Assembly (NCBI RefSeq): GCF_000383575.1
Contig: NZ_KB911579.1
Location: 4,363,424-4,427,423, forward strand
Reading direction: 5' to 3'
Length of the DNA: 64,000 nucleotides
DNA from: Salinispora oceanensis
GTDB lineage: Bacteria > Actinomycetota > Actinomycetes > Mycobacteriales > Micromonosporaceae
Below, in pieces: positions 1 to 9,300 of the stretch. The notes beneath the pieces were generated by a model. That model made no database searches and was not told where the DNA came from. It saw only the letters and a program-made list of their open reading frames with translations. The position numbers and the translations under genes are program-made. The stretch's first letter is position 1. Each line of letters begins with the position of its first letter.

Positions 1-2
1 TC

Positions 3-3000
3 CTCACCTCCGCGCCCGACGCGGACCACTGGGCACGGCACCTGCGGTCTGTGGTGCGCTTCTCCGATGCCCTGGCCACCGCCATCGGCGACGGCCCGGC
101 CGTGGTCGTGCAGACGGGACCCGGTGGCGGCCTGCTGCAGCTTGCCCGCCAACACCCGATGCCGAACCTGACGGCGACCGTCGCCACCTTCCCCGAGCCC
201 GACGAACCCGGTGACGAACGGACCGCGCTGCTGACCGCCGCCGGTGAACTCTGGACGTGGGGGGTGGATATCAGCGCCGAGGCCCTGCACCGGTCTGGCC
301 GGCGGCGGGTCGCACTGCCCGGCCACCCCTTCGATCGACGGCCGCTGTGGATCGAACCGCCCGAACCGGGGGCGGAATCCACCGCTGATGCCCCGGATGA
401 GGACGAACCCTTCCAGGTGCCGGTCTGGCTCCGCGTACCGGCACCGGACAACCCGGCCGCCAGCACCGGCCGATGGCTGCTGGACGGGCCCGAGGGCGAC
501 CCCCTGGTCGAGGCGGTACGGGTTCACCTGATCGCCGCTGGCGCCCAGGTCGCCGACCGCGCCGAGGTCGCCGCCGACGCGACGATCCCGTGCGCTGGTG
601 TGATCGTGCTCGACCTCGCGCCCGACGGCGACGACCCGGCCGCGCGGGTGACCGGAGCGGTTCTACGCCACGCCGAACTGGCCCGCCTCACCGCCACCTG
701 GGCACACGACAGCTGTCTGCTGCACGTCACCCGGGCCGTCCAGCAGGTCGAGAGCACCGATCGACCGAACCCGGCTGCCGCCGCCGGCACCGCCGTACCC
801 CGGATCCTGTCGCAGGAGTTCCCCGGACTGCGGTGGCGCGCCGTCGACCTGCCGGTGGCCGGGGCGCCGGACGAGCTGGCCCGCCGGGTCGCCGAGGAGG
901 CGACGGACCTGGTCACCGGTGATCGGACCGGGACGGAGGTGGCGCTACGCGGCGGACACCGCTGGCTGCGCACCGTGAACCCGTGGCGGCCCCGTTCGGA
1001 CGGACCCATGGACCGGACGGATGCGGGCACCGCCCTGCTCATCGGCGGGCTGGGCGACGTCGGCCTGACCATGGCCGAACATCTGGCCGAGCGGGGTTGG
1101 CGGGTCGTCGTCACCGGCCGTACCGGCCTGGTACCCGAAGCGGCGCCGGGAAGCCCGGCAGCCGACCGGATCGAGGCAGTCCGGCGACTGACCGACCGTG
1201 GTCTGCCGGTGGAGGTACGCGCGGTCGACGCCGGAGATTCCGTGGCCACCGGTGCGCTGCTGCGTGACATCGTCGACCGTTTTGGCCGGCTGGACCTCGT
1301 GGTCCACGGCGCGGGAGTGGTCGCCTCGACGGCGGTCACCCCCCTGCGGTCGGTCGACCCCGAGGCGGCACACAGCCACGCTCGGGCCAAGGTGTCGGCG
1401 GCCGTCGCCCTGCGGCGGGCCCTCGTGGAGTTGCCCGAGGAGGCCCGGCCCGCCACCGTACTGCTGATGTCGTCGGCGACGACCCTGGTGGGCGGCTTGG
1501 GACTGGCTCCGTACGCTGCGGCGAACCGCTACCTGGACGCGCTGGCGGAGCGACAGGGCACGGAGGGCGGCACGGTCTGGCTCAGCGTTGCCTGGGACGG
1601 CTGGCGGGTTGGCCCGGGCGGCACCGAGCGGGCCGTCGCCTCCCGGCACTCGATTGGGCGGCGGGACGGTATGCGGGCGCTGGATCGGCTGCTCGTCCTG
1701 GCCGGCCGGGGGCGGGCCCCCGCGTTGATCGCGGTCTCTCCCGCCGAGCTACGCCCCCGCCTGGCCGGCGGGGCAGTCGGCACCCGGCGACCCGTCGTGC
1801 CCGCGGGGGAGAGCGGCCAGGCTGAGAACAGTGCCCGTGGGCACGCGGAGGCGACCCTCACCAAGGTCTGGTCGGAACTGCTCGGTTTCGAGGTATCCGA
1901 CCGGGACGCCGACTTCTTCGCCCTCGGCGGGCACTCGCTGCTCGCCACCCGGATGCTGGCTCGGCTGCGGGACGAGCACGGTGTCCAACTGCGCTTGCAG
2001 GATCTCCTGGCACGACCGACCGTCGCGTCGCTGGCGGCGCTCCTGCCGACGACCGACAACTCCGACCCGCGACCGCCGACGGGCGAGGAGTCCGACCCGA
2101 CGGGCGACGCCGGCCCGTCCGCGGGCACCGCACCTCCGGCCGGCCTGGAGTTCGCGGAGGCCGGACCAGACGGGGACGGGCCGCGGGAGTTTCCGCTGAC
2201 CCGGGTACAGCACGCGTACTGGGTCGGCGGCTCGGGTGGCTACCGGCTCGGTGACGTGCCCTGCTCGTTCCACCTGGAACACGACTGTCCCGGGCTGGAC
2301 ATGGCCCGATACGAGGACGCGTGGAACGCCGTGATCGCCCGGCACCCGATGCTCCGCGCGATCATCACTCCCGAAGGCCGAAACCGAATCCTTGATCGGG
2401 TGCCCCGGTACCGCATCCGGGTCCGGGACCTCTCCGCGCTCGATGAACCCGTCCGGCTGGAGAAGCTCTCCCGGATCAGAGCGGAGATGGTGGGGCGGGA
2501 ACCCCGTCCGGGCCGCTGGCCGCTGGTCGACATCCGTGCCGCCCGGTTGCCCGGCGGGATCGTACGCCTCTTCGTCAATGTCGATGTGCTCGTTTGCGAT
2601 ACCGCCAGCTTCCTGCTCTGGGACCGCGAGCTGCGCGCCCGGTACGAGGATCCGCAGGTTGAGCTGCCACGGGTGGGAACCACCTTCGCCACGTGTGTCG
2701 CCGCGCTGGAACGTCGCGCGCACAGCCCGGAACACGAACGCGCGGCGCGCTACTGGCGTGACCGGCTCGACCACCTGCCCGGGCCCCCCGCGCTGCCGGT
2801 CCGTCCGGCACAGCCGGGGATCCGGCCCCGGTTCGCGCGTCGCACCGCACGGCTGGAGGCGGCCCAGTGGCAGGCGCTCCAGGCGGAGGCAGCCCGGCGT
2901 GGCCTCACCCCGACCGCCGTGCTGCTCGCGGCGTACGGGGACGCGCTGGCCGCCTGGTCCGGACAGGGACAGTTCGCCATCACCCTGACCCTGTTCGACC

Positions 3001-4427
3001 GCCCATCGGTGCATCCGGACGTCAACCTGGTCGTCGGGGACTTCACCTCCCTGCTGCTGCACGAGGTCGATCGGTCCCGCCCGGGGACGTTCGCCGACGA
3101 CGCGGGCGAAGCGCAGCGGACCCTCTTCCGCGACCTGGACCACCGCGAGTTCTCGGCGCTGGAAATGCTGGCCGAGAAATCGGCTCGCAGCGGGGCCACC
3201 GAGTCCGTACCCGTGGTGTTCACCAGTGCGCTGGGGCTGACCGATCCGCTCGGCGGCGAGCACGACCTGGACTGGATGGGCACCCCTGTCTACGGCATCA
3301 GCAGTACGCCGCAGACCTGGCTTGACCATCAGGTGATCGAGCAGCATGGCGCCCTGCTTCTGCAGTGGGACGTGTTGGAGAACGTCCTACCCGCCGATGA
3401 GGCGGACCAGGCGTTCTCCGGCTATGTCGACCGGGTGCGCCGACTGGCCGACGAGGCCGAGGAGTGGGAGACGTCCAGACCGGCACGGCCGACCGTGGCC
3501 GGGCGACCGGCGGCGTCCGGGCCACCGCGCGGCGATTCGGTGGGCACGGGCTCGGGCGAGATCGCGCTGCTGCTGCGTGACGGTGCCGCCGAGCCCCCAC
3601 TGTTTCTGGTCCATCCGTCCGGTGGTGACGTGCTCTGCTATGGCGAGCTCGTCGGGCTGCTGAGCAAAGACCGCCCGGTGGTCGGGCTCACCGACCCGGC
3701 CCTCACCGGAGGTGTCGAGCCCGCGGACATTCCGGCCCTGGCCGAGCACTACCTGGACGCGGTGCGCCAGCACCAGCCATCCGGTCCGTACCTGCTTGGT
3801 GGCTGGTCGATGGGGGGCACGTTGGCCCACGAGATGGCCTGCCTGCTCGAACGGCGTGGCGAGCGTACCGATCTGCTTTTCATGATCGATTCGAACACGC
3901 CGGACCGGATCAGGACTCTGCACGGCCAGGGTGCTCCGCAGGCCATCGCCGCGGTGCGCTATCTGCACTCGCTGGCGGCGTTCCTCGACCTGGACCTCGG
4001 GTTCGGCCCAGCCGAGGAAGCCGAGCTTCTTGGCCGCCCTGGCGACGAGATCCGTCGTGCCGTCACGCGACGGCTGCGCGACGCCGGCCTGTTGAGCCGG
4101 CGGGACACCGCCGACACCCGGCTGCGGGTGTTCGAGCGGCACCTGCGGATTCTCGGGGAACACCGGGCGGGCCACCTGAACGATCCGACGACTCGGCTGC
4201 TCCTCGTCCGGGCCGCGCTGCCGTCGCCCCACAACAGCGGCGTGGGCATGGGCGTGGACGACGCGCCTGACCTGTCCCGCCTCGGTTGGGATGGCCACGT
4301 GCGTGGCCCGATACACGAGGTGGTCGTTGCGGGGCACCACTACTCACTGCTCACGGGGGGCGCCGCCAAGACGATCGCCGAGCACCTCAACAGGACACTC
4401 GCGGCGCTGCCGCATCCGTTCCGATAG
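3..4427 (+). CDS. Hybrid PKS-NRPS, 3' part: AT(end)-KR-ACP-Cy-TE (5' truncated by window)
   Basis: The reading frame is open from the first bases, so the true start lies upstream. Counting from the codon at base 3, the domains are the end of an acyltransferase (to about residue 115), a ketoreductase (about 130-580; NAD motif GGLGDVG, catalytic Tyr504 in PYAAAN), an ACP (Ser645 in GGHS), a heterocyclization domain (about 730-1150; complete DxxxxDxxS motif at D861, D866, S869) and a thioesterase (Ser1269 in GWSMGG, His near 1445). This order follows the yersiniabactin protein HMWP1, which builds and releases a thiazoline product. It lacks both methyltransferase domains and the PCP that HMWP1 has before its TE. 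The next gene starts 34 bases on. The family assignment is firm; the product is inferred. Confidence 0.9.
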   Translation, partial: LTSAPDADHWARHLRSVVRFSDALATAIGDGPAVVVQTGPGGGLLQLARQHPMPNLTATVATFPEPDEPGDERTALLTAAGELWTWGVDISAEALHRSGRRRVALPGHPFDRRPLWIEPPEPGAESTADAPDEDEPFQVPVWLRVPAPDNPAASTGRWLLDGPEGDPLVEAVRVHLIAAGAQVADRAEVAADATIPCAGVIVLDLAPDGDDPAARVTGAVLRHAELARLTATWAHDSCLLHVTRAVQQVESTDRPNPAAAAGTAVPRILSQEFPGLRWRAVDLPVAGAPDELARRVAEEATDLVTGDRTGTEVALRGGHRWLRTVNPWRPRSDGPMDRTDAGTALLIGGLGDVGLTMAEHLAERGWRVVVTGRTGLVPEAAPGSPAADRIEAVRRLTDRGLPVEVRAVDAGDSVATGALLRDIVDRFGRLDLVVHGAGVVASTAVTPLRSVDPEAAHSHARAKVSAAVALRRALVELPEEARPATVLLMSSATTLVGGLGLAPYAAANRYLDALAERQGTEGGTVWLSVAWDGWRVGPGGTERAVASRHSIGRRDGMRALDRLLVLAGRGRAPALIAVSPAELRPRLAGGAVGTRRPVVPAGESGQAENSARGHAEATLTKVWSELLGFEVSDRDADFFALGGHSLLATRMLARLRDEHGVQLRLQDLLARPTVASLAALLPTTDNSDPRPPTGEESDPTGDAGPSAGTAPPAGLEFAEAGPDGDGPREFPLTRVQHAYWVGGSGGYRLGDVPCSFHLEHDCPGLDMARYEDAWNAVIARHPMLRAIITPEGRNRILDRVPRYRIRVRDLSALDEPVRLEKLSRIRAEMVGREPRPGRWPLVDIRAARLPGGIVRLFVNVDVLVCDTASFLLWDRELRARYEDPQVELPRVGTTFATCVAALERRAHSPEHERAARYWRDRLDHLPGPPALPVRPAQPGIRPRFARRTARLEAAQWQALQAEAARRGLTPTAVLLAAYGDALAAWSGQGQFAITLTLFDRPSVHPDVNLVVGDFTSLLLHEVDRSRPGTFADDAGEAQRTLFRDLDHREFSALEMLAEKSARSGATESVPVVFTSALGLTDPLGGEHDLDWMGTPVYGISSTPQTWLDHQVIEQHGALLLQWDVLENVLPADEADQAFSGYVDRVRRLADEAEEWETSRPARPTVAGRPAASGPPRGDSVGTGSGEIALLLRDGAAEPPLFLVHPSGGDVLCYGELVGLLSKDRPVVGLTDPALTGGVEPADIPALAEHYLDAVRQHQPSGPYLLGGWSMGGTLAHEMACLLERRGERTDLLFMIDSNTPDRIRTLHGQGAPQAIAAVRYLHSLAAFLDLDLGFGPAEEAELLGRPGDEIRRAVTRRLRDAGLLSRRDTADTRLRVFERHLRILGEHRAGHLNDPTTRLLLVRAALPSPHNSGVGMGVDDAPDLSRLGWDGHVRGPIHEVVVAGHHYSLLTGGAAKTIAEHLNRTLAALPHPFR

Positions 4428-4461
4428 CCATCCGATTACACCTAGTCAGAGAAAGAAACTG

Positions 4462-6015
4462 ATGCTTACCCCTGTTAGATCCCGTCTGGCCCGGCGAGGG
4501 GCGCTGCCCCTCGCCATCGCCGCCCTGCTGCTGGCTGGCTGCGGCACCGACACCACGACCGGCGGTTCCACCGACGAGCCCGGCACGCCAGTCGATGGCG
4601 GCACCCTGCGCTACGTCGTACCGGGGTCGCCGGCGACCGCGAGCAACGACCCGCATGGTGGACTCGGCAACGAGTCTGACCTCATGCGCTTCGCGCTGAC
4701 CTACGACGTGCTCACCGTGCCCGGCGCCGACGGCACCCCGCAACCGCGGTTGGCCCAAACGTGGGAGGCGAACCAGAGCCTGGACCGCTGGACGTTCCAC
4801 CTGCGCGAGGACGCCACCTTCACCGACGGCGAACCGGTACTCGCCAAGGACGTGCTCTACTCGCTGACCCGGATAGCGGACAAGGCTGCCGAGAACTACG
4901 GCCGACTGGCCGACTTCGACATGGCCGCAGCCAGCGCGCCCGACGACCACACGGTGGTGCTGGCTACCCGCGCGCCGATGGCCGAAGCGCCGAAGGCGCT
5001 GGAGTCGATCAGCTTCGTCGTTCCCGAGGGCAGCACGGACTTCGCCGAGCCGGTCGGCGGTTCGGGGCCGTTCCGGGTGACCGAGACCGACGCCCAGACC
5101 GCCGTGCTCCTGCGGAACGACGACTGGTGGGGCGAGCGACCGCACCTGGATCGGATCGAGATCCGGGCGGTCGCCGACCCGCAGGCTCGCGCGGCCGCCG
5201 TGACATCCGGCCAGGCGGACGTCGCCGGCAGCGTCAGCCCGGCGGCGGTCAAGGCCGCCGAAGCGGGCGGTGACGTGCAGGTCGTACGCCGCAAGGGCGT
5301 CACCGAGTATCCGATTATCATGCGCCTTGACTCCGCGCCGTTCGACGATCCGCGAGTGCGGGAGGCGTTCCGACTCGCGACCGATCGGCAGGCACTCGTC
5401 GACACGGTGTTCCTCGGATACGGCCAGATCGCCAACGATCTGCCCACCCCGTACGACCCGTCGTACCCGCAGGATCTGACGCAGCGCACCCGGGACCTGG
5501 ACCGGGCCAAGGAACTACTCGAGGAAGCTGGACACGCGGACGGGCTGAAGCTCACCCTGCACACCACGACGTCGTACCCCGGCATGGACACCGCGGCCAC
5601 CCTGTGGGCCAGGCAACTCGCCGAGGTCGGGGTTGAGGTCGACGTGAAGGTGGAGCCGGCCGACACCTACTGGACCGCCATCTACGCCAAGAAGGACTTC
5701 TACGTCGGCTACTACGGCGGCATCTCCTTCCCCGACCTGGTGCGCGTCGGCCTGCTGGCCGCCTCGCCGACCAACGAGACCGCCTGGCGCAACGCGTCGT
5801 TCGACGCCGAGTTCAACGCTGCCATGGGCATCCTGGACCCGGCCGAGCGCAACAGCAAACTGGCCCGCATCCAGCAGGACCTGTGGCGCGACGGCGGGTA
5901 CGTGGTGTGGGGCGTCGGAGACGGGCTGGACCTGACCAGCCCTGGTGTGCACGGGCTGCCCGACGGTCCCGGTTTCCAGCGGATGTTCATCGAACGCGCC
6001 TGGAAGACGAGATGA
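4462..6015 (+). CDS. ABC transporter substrate-binding lipoprotein (SBP family 5, Opp/Nik type)
   Basis: A 517-residue extracytoplasmic binding protein of the dipeptide/oligopeptide/nickel family. The ATG at 4462 is chosen because it gives a short basic N-terminus, a hydrophobic stretch and the lipobox LLLAGC, so the mature protein should be lipid-anchored at its Cys. The family core is visible, for example TFTDGEPVLAKDVLYSL and the C-terminal half with FDDPRVREAFRLATDR. The stop overlaps the start of the next permease by four bases. Its place inside a metallophore-type biosynthetic operon suggests that it captures the metal-loaded product, as CntA does for staphylopine. That substrate is inferred; peptide uptake remains possible. 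Confidence 0.88.
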   Translation: MLTPVRSRLARRGALPLAIAALLLAGCGTDTTTGGSTDEPGTPVDGGTLRYVVPGSPATASNDPHGGLGNESDLMRFALTYDVLTVPGADGTPQPRLAQTWEANQSLDRWTFHLREDATFTDGEPVLAKDVLYSLTRIADKAAENYGRLADFDMAAASAPDDHTVVLATRAPMAEAPKALESISFVVPEGSTDFAEPVGGSGPFRVTETDAQTAVLLRNDDWWGERPHLDRIEIRAVADPQARAAAVTSGQADVAGSVSPAAVKAAEAGGDVQVVRRKGVTEYPIIMRLDSAPFDDPRVREAFRLATDRQALVDTVFLGYGQIANDLPTPYDPSYPQDLTQRTRDLDRAKELLEEAGHADGLKLTLHTTTSYPGMDTAATLWARQLAEVGVEVDVKVEPADTYWTAIYAKKDFYVGYYGGISFPDLVRVGLLAASPTNETAWRNASFDAEFNAAMGILDPAERNSKLARIQQDLWRDGGYVVWGVGDGLDLTSPGVHGLPDGPGFQRMFIERAWKTR

Positions 6016-6968
6016 TCGTACGCCGCCTCACCCGGACGGCGCTTCTGGTGCTGGCGGCCACCGTGGTGGTGTTCGCCGCTACCGAGGCGCTGCCGGGTGA
6101 CGCGGCGTCCCTCCGGGAAGCTGGTCGAGCCTCGCCGGAGCAGGTCGCACAGGCGCGCGAACAACTCGGCCTGGACCAACCGGTGGTGGTGCGGTACCTG
6201 CGGTGGCTGAGCGGGCTGCTCCAGGGAGACCTGGGCTCGTCGCTGAGCAGCGGCCGGCCGGTGAGTGACCTGCTCGGCCAACGCCTGCCCGCGACCGCCA
6301 GCCTGGTGGCTGTCGCACTCGGCACAACAGCGCTGCTCACCGTCGCCGGCCTCATCGTCACGCAGTTGCGGCGGGGCCGGGGCGGAATGCTCGCCGCCGG
6401 TCTCGCCGCGGTGCCCCAGGCCGTGTACGCGGCAGCGTTGGGCGCGCTGCTGTCCGCGACGTTGGGGTGGCTTCCGGCCGTCTCCCTGCTGCCGCCGGGC
6501 GGCAATCCGTGGCAGGACCCGCGCACGCTCGTCCTGCCGGCGCTGACGCTGGCGCTGCCGTCGGCCGCGTACGCCAGCACGCTGCTGCGTGGGGTCCTGA
6601 CCGACACCCTGCGCCGGCCGCACGTCGTTGACGCGTACCGGCGCGGGCTGCCACCGATGCTGGTGCTGTTGCGGCATGTCCGGCCGTTCTTGGTCGTACC
6701 GGCGTTGCAGGTTCTCGCGTTGACGGCCGGCTGGCTCGCCGCCGGAACTGCCCTGGTGGAGACGGTCTACGGTCTTCCCGGCCTCGGCGGGTTGCTCGTC
6801 TCGGCGGTGGCGGTGCGGGACATACCGGTGGTGCAGGGCGCCGCCCTGATGCCCGTCGTGACCGTGCTGCTCGGAATGCTGCTCGCCGATCTCGCCGCCG
6901 CGGCGGTGCATCGAACCGGCCGTCCCGCCACGGTGCGGTCGGCTCGGACGGTGGAGAGTAGCTCGTGA
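6012..6968 (+). CDS. ABC transporter permease (DppB/OppB type)
   Basis: A 318-residue inner-membrane permease. The N-terminus has the family pattern of one membrane segment followed by the loop EALPGDAA and LGLDQPVVVRYLRWLSGLLQGDLG, which is typical of OppB/DppB proteins. Several further hydrophobic segments follow, with an EAA-like loop near ALVETVYGLPGLGGLL. The ATG at 6012 overlaps the preceding stop as ATGA, and the next gene overlaps this one as GTGA, so the proteins are probably translationally coupled. It should form the channel with the next permease. Confidence 0.88.
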   Translation: MIVRRLTRTALLVLAATVVVFAATEALPGDAASLREAGRASPEQVAQAREQLGLDQPVVVRYLRWLSGLLQGDLGSSLSSGRPVSDLLGQRLPATASLVAVALGTTALLTVAGLIVTQLRRGRGGMLAAGLAAVPQAVYAAALGALLSATLGWLPAVSLLPPGGNPWQDPRTLVLPALTLALPSAAYASTLLRGVLTDTLRRPHVVDAYRRGLPPMLVLLRHVRPFLVVPALQVLALTAGWLAAGTALVETVYGLPGLGGLLVSAVAVRDIPVVQGAALMPVVTVLLGMLLADLAAAAVHRTGRPATVRSARTVESSS

Positions 6969-7762
6969 CGCGCCTTCGCGGGAACGCTGTCGCGCCGGGG
7001 GTGGCGCTGGCAGTGTTCACCTTGGCTCTGCTGGGTCGGTCCCTCGCTCCGAACGACCCGGAACAGCCGGTGGCCGTGCCCTGGTCCGCCCCGTCGACAC
7101 AGCTGCCGTTCGGCGCCGACGCGTTGGGCCGCGACGTGCTGTCCCGGGTGCTGGCCGGCGGCGCGAACCTGCTCGGGGTTGCCCTCACCGCGGCGGCGGC
7201 GGCCCTCCTGATCGGAGTAGCGCTGGGGCTGGCCGCAGGCTGGTGGCCGGCCCGGGCGGGCCGCGCGGTGCGCTGGCTCGGCGATCTGTTGCTGGCGATG
7301 CCCGCCCTGGTCCTCGCCCTGGTACTGGCGGTGGCGCTACCGGGGGCAGCGGCGGTGGTGGTCGCCGCTGTGCTCAGCGGCGCGCCGCTCACCGCCCGGG
7401 TCGTGGCCGCCCAGTGCGCCACCGTCCGGGACAGTGGCTACCTGCACGCCGCCGTCGAACGTGGCGAACACGGAGCGGTTGTTCTGATACGGGAACTCCT
7501 GCCGGCGTTGCGTGGCCTGGTGGCGGCTGACGTTGGTCTGCGGTTGATCACGGCACTGCAACTGGCCACCACGCTCGCGGTCCTCGGGTTCGGCCCGCAG
7601 CCCCCCGACCCCGATTGGGCCCTGATGCTTAGCGAGAACCTGCCCGGCGCGGCGCTCAATCCCACCGCGCTGCTGGCGCCCGCCGTGCCGTTGGCGTTGT
7701 GCGCGTTGCTCTGCGCCGCTACCGCGCGCACCGCCACACGTGAGCGGGAGGGGGTGTGGTGA
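6965..7762 (+). CDS. ABC transporter permease (DppC/OppC type)
   Basis: A 265-residue permease that pairs with the preceding one. The OppC hallmark FGADALGRDVLSRVLAGG follows the first membrane segment, and the EAA-type coupling loop is present around AAVERGEHGAVVLIRELLPA and VLGFGPQPPDPDWALML. About five membrane segments can be counted. The GTG start overlaps the previous stop by four bases. It is slightly shorter than usual OppC proteins because the cytoplasmic N-terminal tail is minimal. Confidence 0.87.
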   Translation: MTRLRGNAVAPGVALAVFTLALLGRSLAPNDPEQPVAVPWSAPSTQLPFGADALGRDVLSRVLAGGANLLGVALTAAAAALLIGVALGLAAGWWPARAGRAVRWLGDLLLAMPALVLALVLAVALPGAAAVVVAAVLSGAPLTARVVAAQCATVRDSGYLHAAVERGEHGAVVLIRELLPALRGLVAADVGLRLITALQLATTLAVLGFGPQPPDPDWALMLSENLPGAALNPTALLAPAVPLALCALLCAATARTATREREGVW

Positions 7763-9300
7763 GACAGCGCGTCGAGCGTCCGATCGAGTCCGCCACATCC
7801 GACTCGGCGCCCTTGGTGGTGATGGGACTGTCGGTGCGTCGGGTCGGTGACGGCCAGCTTGTATTGCCGGCCACGGACCTTCGGCTCGGCGCCGGTGAGG
7901 TGGTGGCGGTCGTCGGGGCTTCCGGGGCAGGCAAGAGCAGCCTGCTGCACGCTCTTCTGGACAGCCTGCCGTCGGGTCTGCGCCGAGACGGGGGAGTGGT
8001 GCGCTGGCGCGGCCGGCCGATCCCGGAGGGGCGGGCGGCTCGCCGCTGGCGGCGGGCGCACTGCGGGTATGTGGGGCAGGATCCGATCCTCGCGCTGAAC
8101 CCGCTCTGGTCGGTCGCGCGTCTGGTGGGCGAGCAGTTGAGCGGTTCACGACGTAACCGGGCACTCCGAGTCCGTGAGGTCTGTGACCTGCTCGGCCTGC
8201 CCGCCGAACTCGCCAACCGGCGGGGTGGTGAACTCTCCGGCGGCCAGGCTCAACGGGTCGCCCTGGCCCGTGCCCTGGCCACCGAGCCGGACGTCCTGCT
8301 GCTCGACGAGCCGACCTCGGCCCTGGACGCGGAGACCCGGGGGATGATCGTCGAGGCGGTACGGGCGCGTCCAGGCGGCTGTACTCTGCTGGTGACCCAC
8401 GACCCGTTTCTCGTCTCCGTCGCCGACCGGGTGGTGGACCTGGCGCCACCGGCTACCGTGACGCGACCTTCCCCTGCGGCGCGACGTGTCACCGCGCCGA
8501 CACCCTCCACCTTGATGTCGCCACCAGTGCGAAGCTCGGCCGCCGCACCCCTGGCACCCGGCCACCGCACCGCACCGCTTTTGGCCGTACAAGGGCTGCG
8601 AGTGGCCCGACCGGACGGCACACCGCTGTTGGAAGATGTGCACCTGGACCTGGCCCAGGGCTCGTGGACAGCAGTTCTCGGTCCTTCCGGCAGTGGCAAG
8701 ACGAGTCTGCTGTACGCAATCGTCGGTCGCCGTGCACGCCAACGCGGGCGACTGTCGCTGTACGGGCACCCGCTGCCAGCCGACGTACGGCAGCGCGACC
8801 GCGAGCAGCGACGCGTGGTCCAACTCGTCGGTCAGCATCCGGCTGGGGAACTCAATCCGGCGTACCGTGTCGGGCCCGCCGTAGCCCGTCCACTGGCGGT
8901 GCTGCACGGCGTGGGCCGCCGTGAGCGGGCCAGGGAGGCCCTGCGCCTTCTCGGCTCGGTCGGGCTCGCGGCAGAGATCGCACGCCGACGTCCACCCGCT
9001 CTCTCCGGAGGTCAACGCCAACGGGTCGCGCTGGCCCGAGCCCTGGCCGCGCGGCCAGGGGTGCTGTTGCTCGACGAGCCGACCTCGGCACTCGACCGCG
9101 CCTCCGCCGCGGTGGTGCTCGACCTGCTCGACCGGCTGCGGGACGACGGCTTGGCCATCCTGTCGGTCACCCACGACCCCACCGTGGCGGCCCGCGCCGA
9201 CCGGGTCCTGCACGTCCATCACCGACGGCTCGTCGAGGGCCGCACCGACGGTCCACTGCCCCTCACCGACAACCAAACGGAGGAATCCGGTGCCCGTTGA
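7756..9300 (+). CDS. Fused double ATP-binding protein of the Opp-type importer
   Basis: A 514-residue protein with two complete ABC ATPase domains, equivalent to OppD and OppF joined. Domain 1 has Walker A GASGAGKSS, signature LSGGQAQR and Walker B VLLLDEPTSALD. Domain 2 has GPSGSGKTS, LSGGQRQR and VLLLDEPTSALD. A Pro/Ala-rich linker of about 40 residues separates them. GTG codons at 7756 and 7759 are both possible; the second gives the four-base GTGA overlap used by its neighbours. It powers the two upstream permeases. The C-terminal coding end runs 11 bases past the start of the next gene. Confidence 0.88.
   Translation: MVRQRVERPIESATSDSAPLVVMGLSVRRVGDGQLVLPATDLRLGAGEVVAVVGASGAGKSSLLHALLDSLPSGLRRDGGVVRWRGRPIPEGRAARRWRRAHCGYVGQDPILALNPLWSVARLVGEQLSGSRRNRALRVREVCDLLGLPAELANRRGGELSGGQAQRVALARALATEPDVLLLDEPTSALDAETRGMIVEAVRARPGGCTLLVTHDPFLVSVADRVVDLAPPATVTRPSPAARRVTAPTPSTLMSPPVRSSAAAPLAPGHRTAPLLAVQGLRVARPDGTPLLEDVHLDLAQGSWTAVLGPSGSGKTSLLYAIVGRRARQRGRLSLYGHPLPADVRQRDREQRRVVQLVGQHPAGELNPAYRVGPAVARPLAVLHGVGRRERAREALRLLGSVGLAAEIARRRPPALSGGQRQRVALARALAARPGVLLLDEPTSALDRASAAVVLDLLDRLRDDGLAILSVTHDPTVAARADRVLHVHHRRLVEGRTDGPLPLTDNQTEESGAR

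Noticed and set aside
1749..3347. Long minus-strand frames within the megasynthase gene
   Set aside because: GC-rich coding DNA leaves open antisense frames. None has a start signal or domain.
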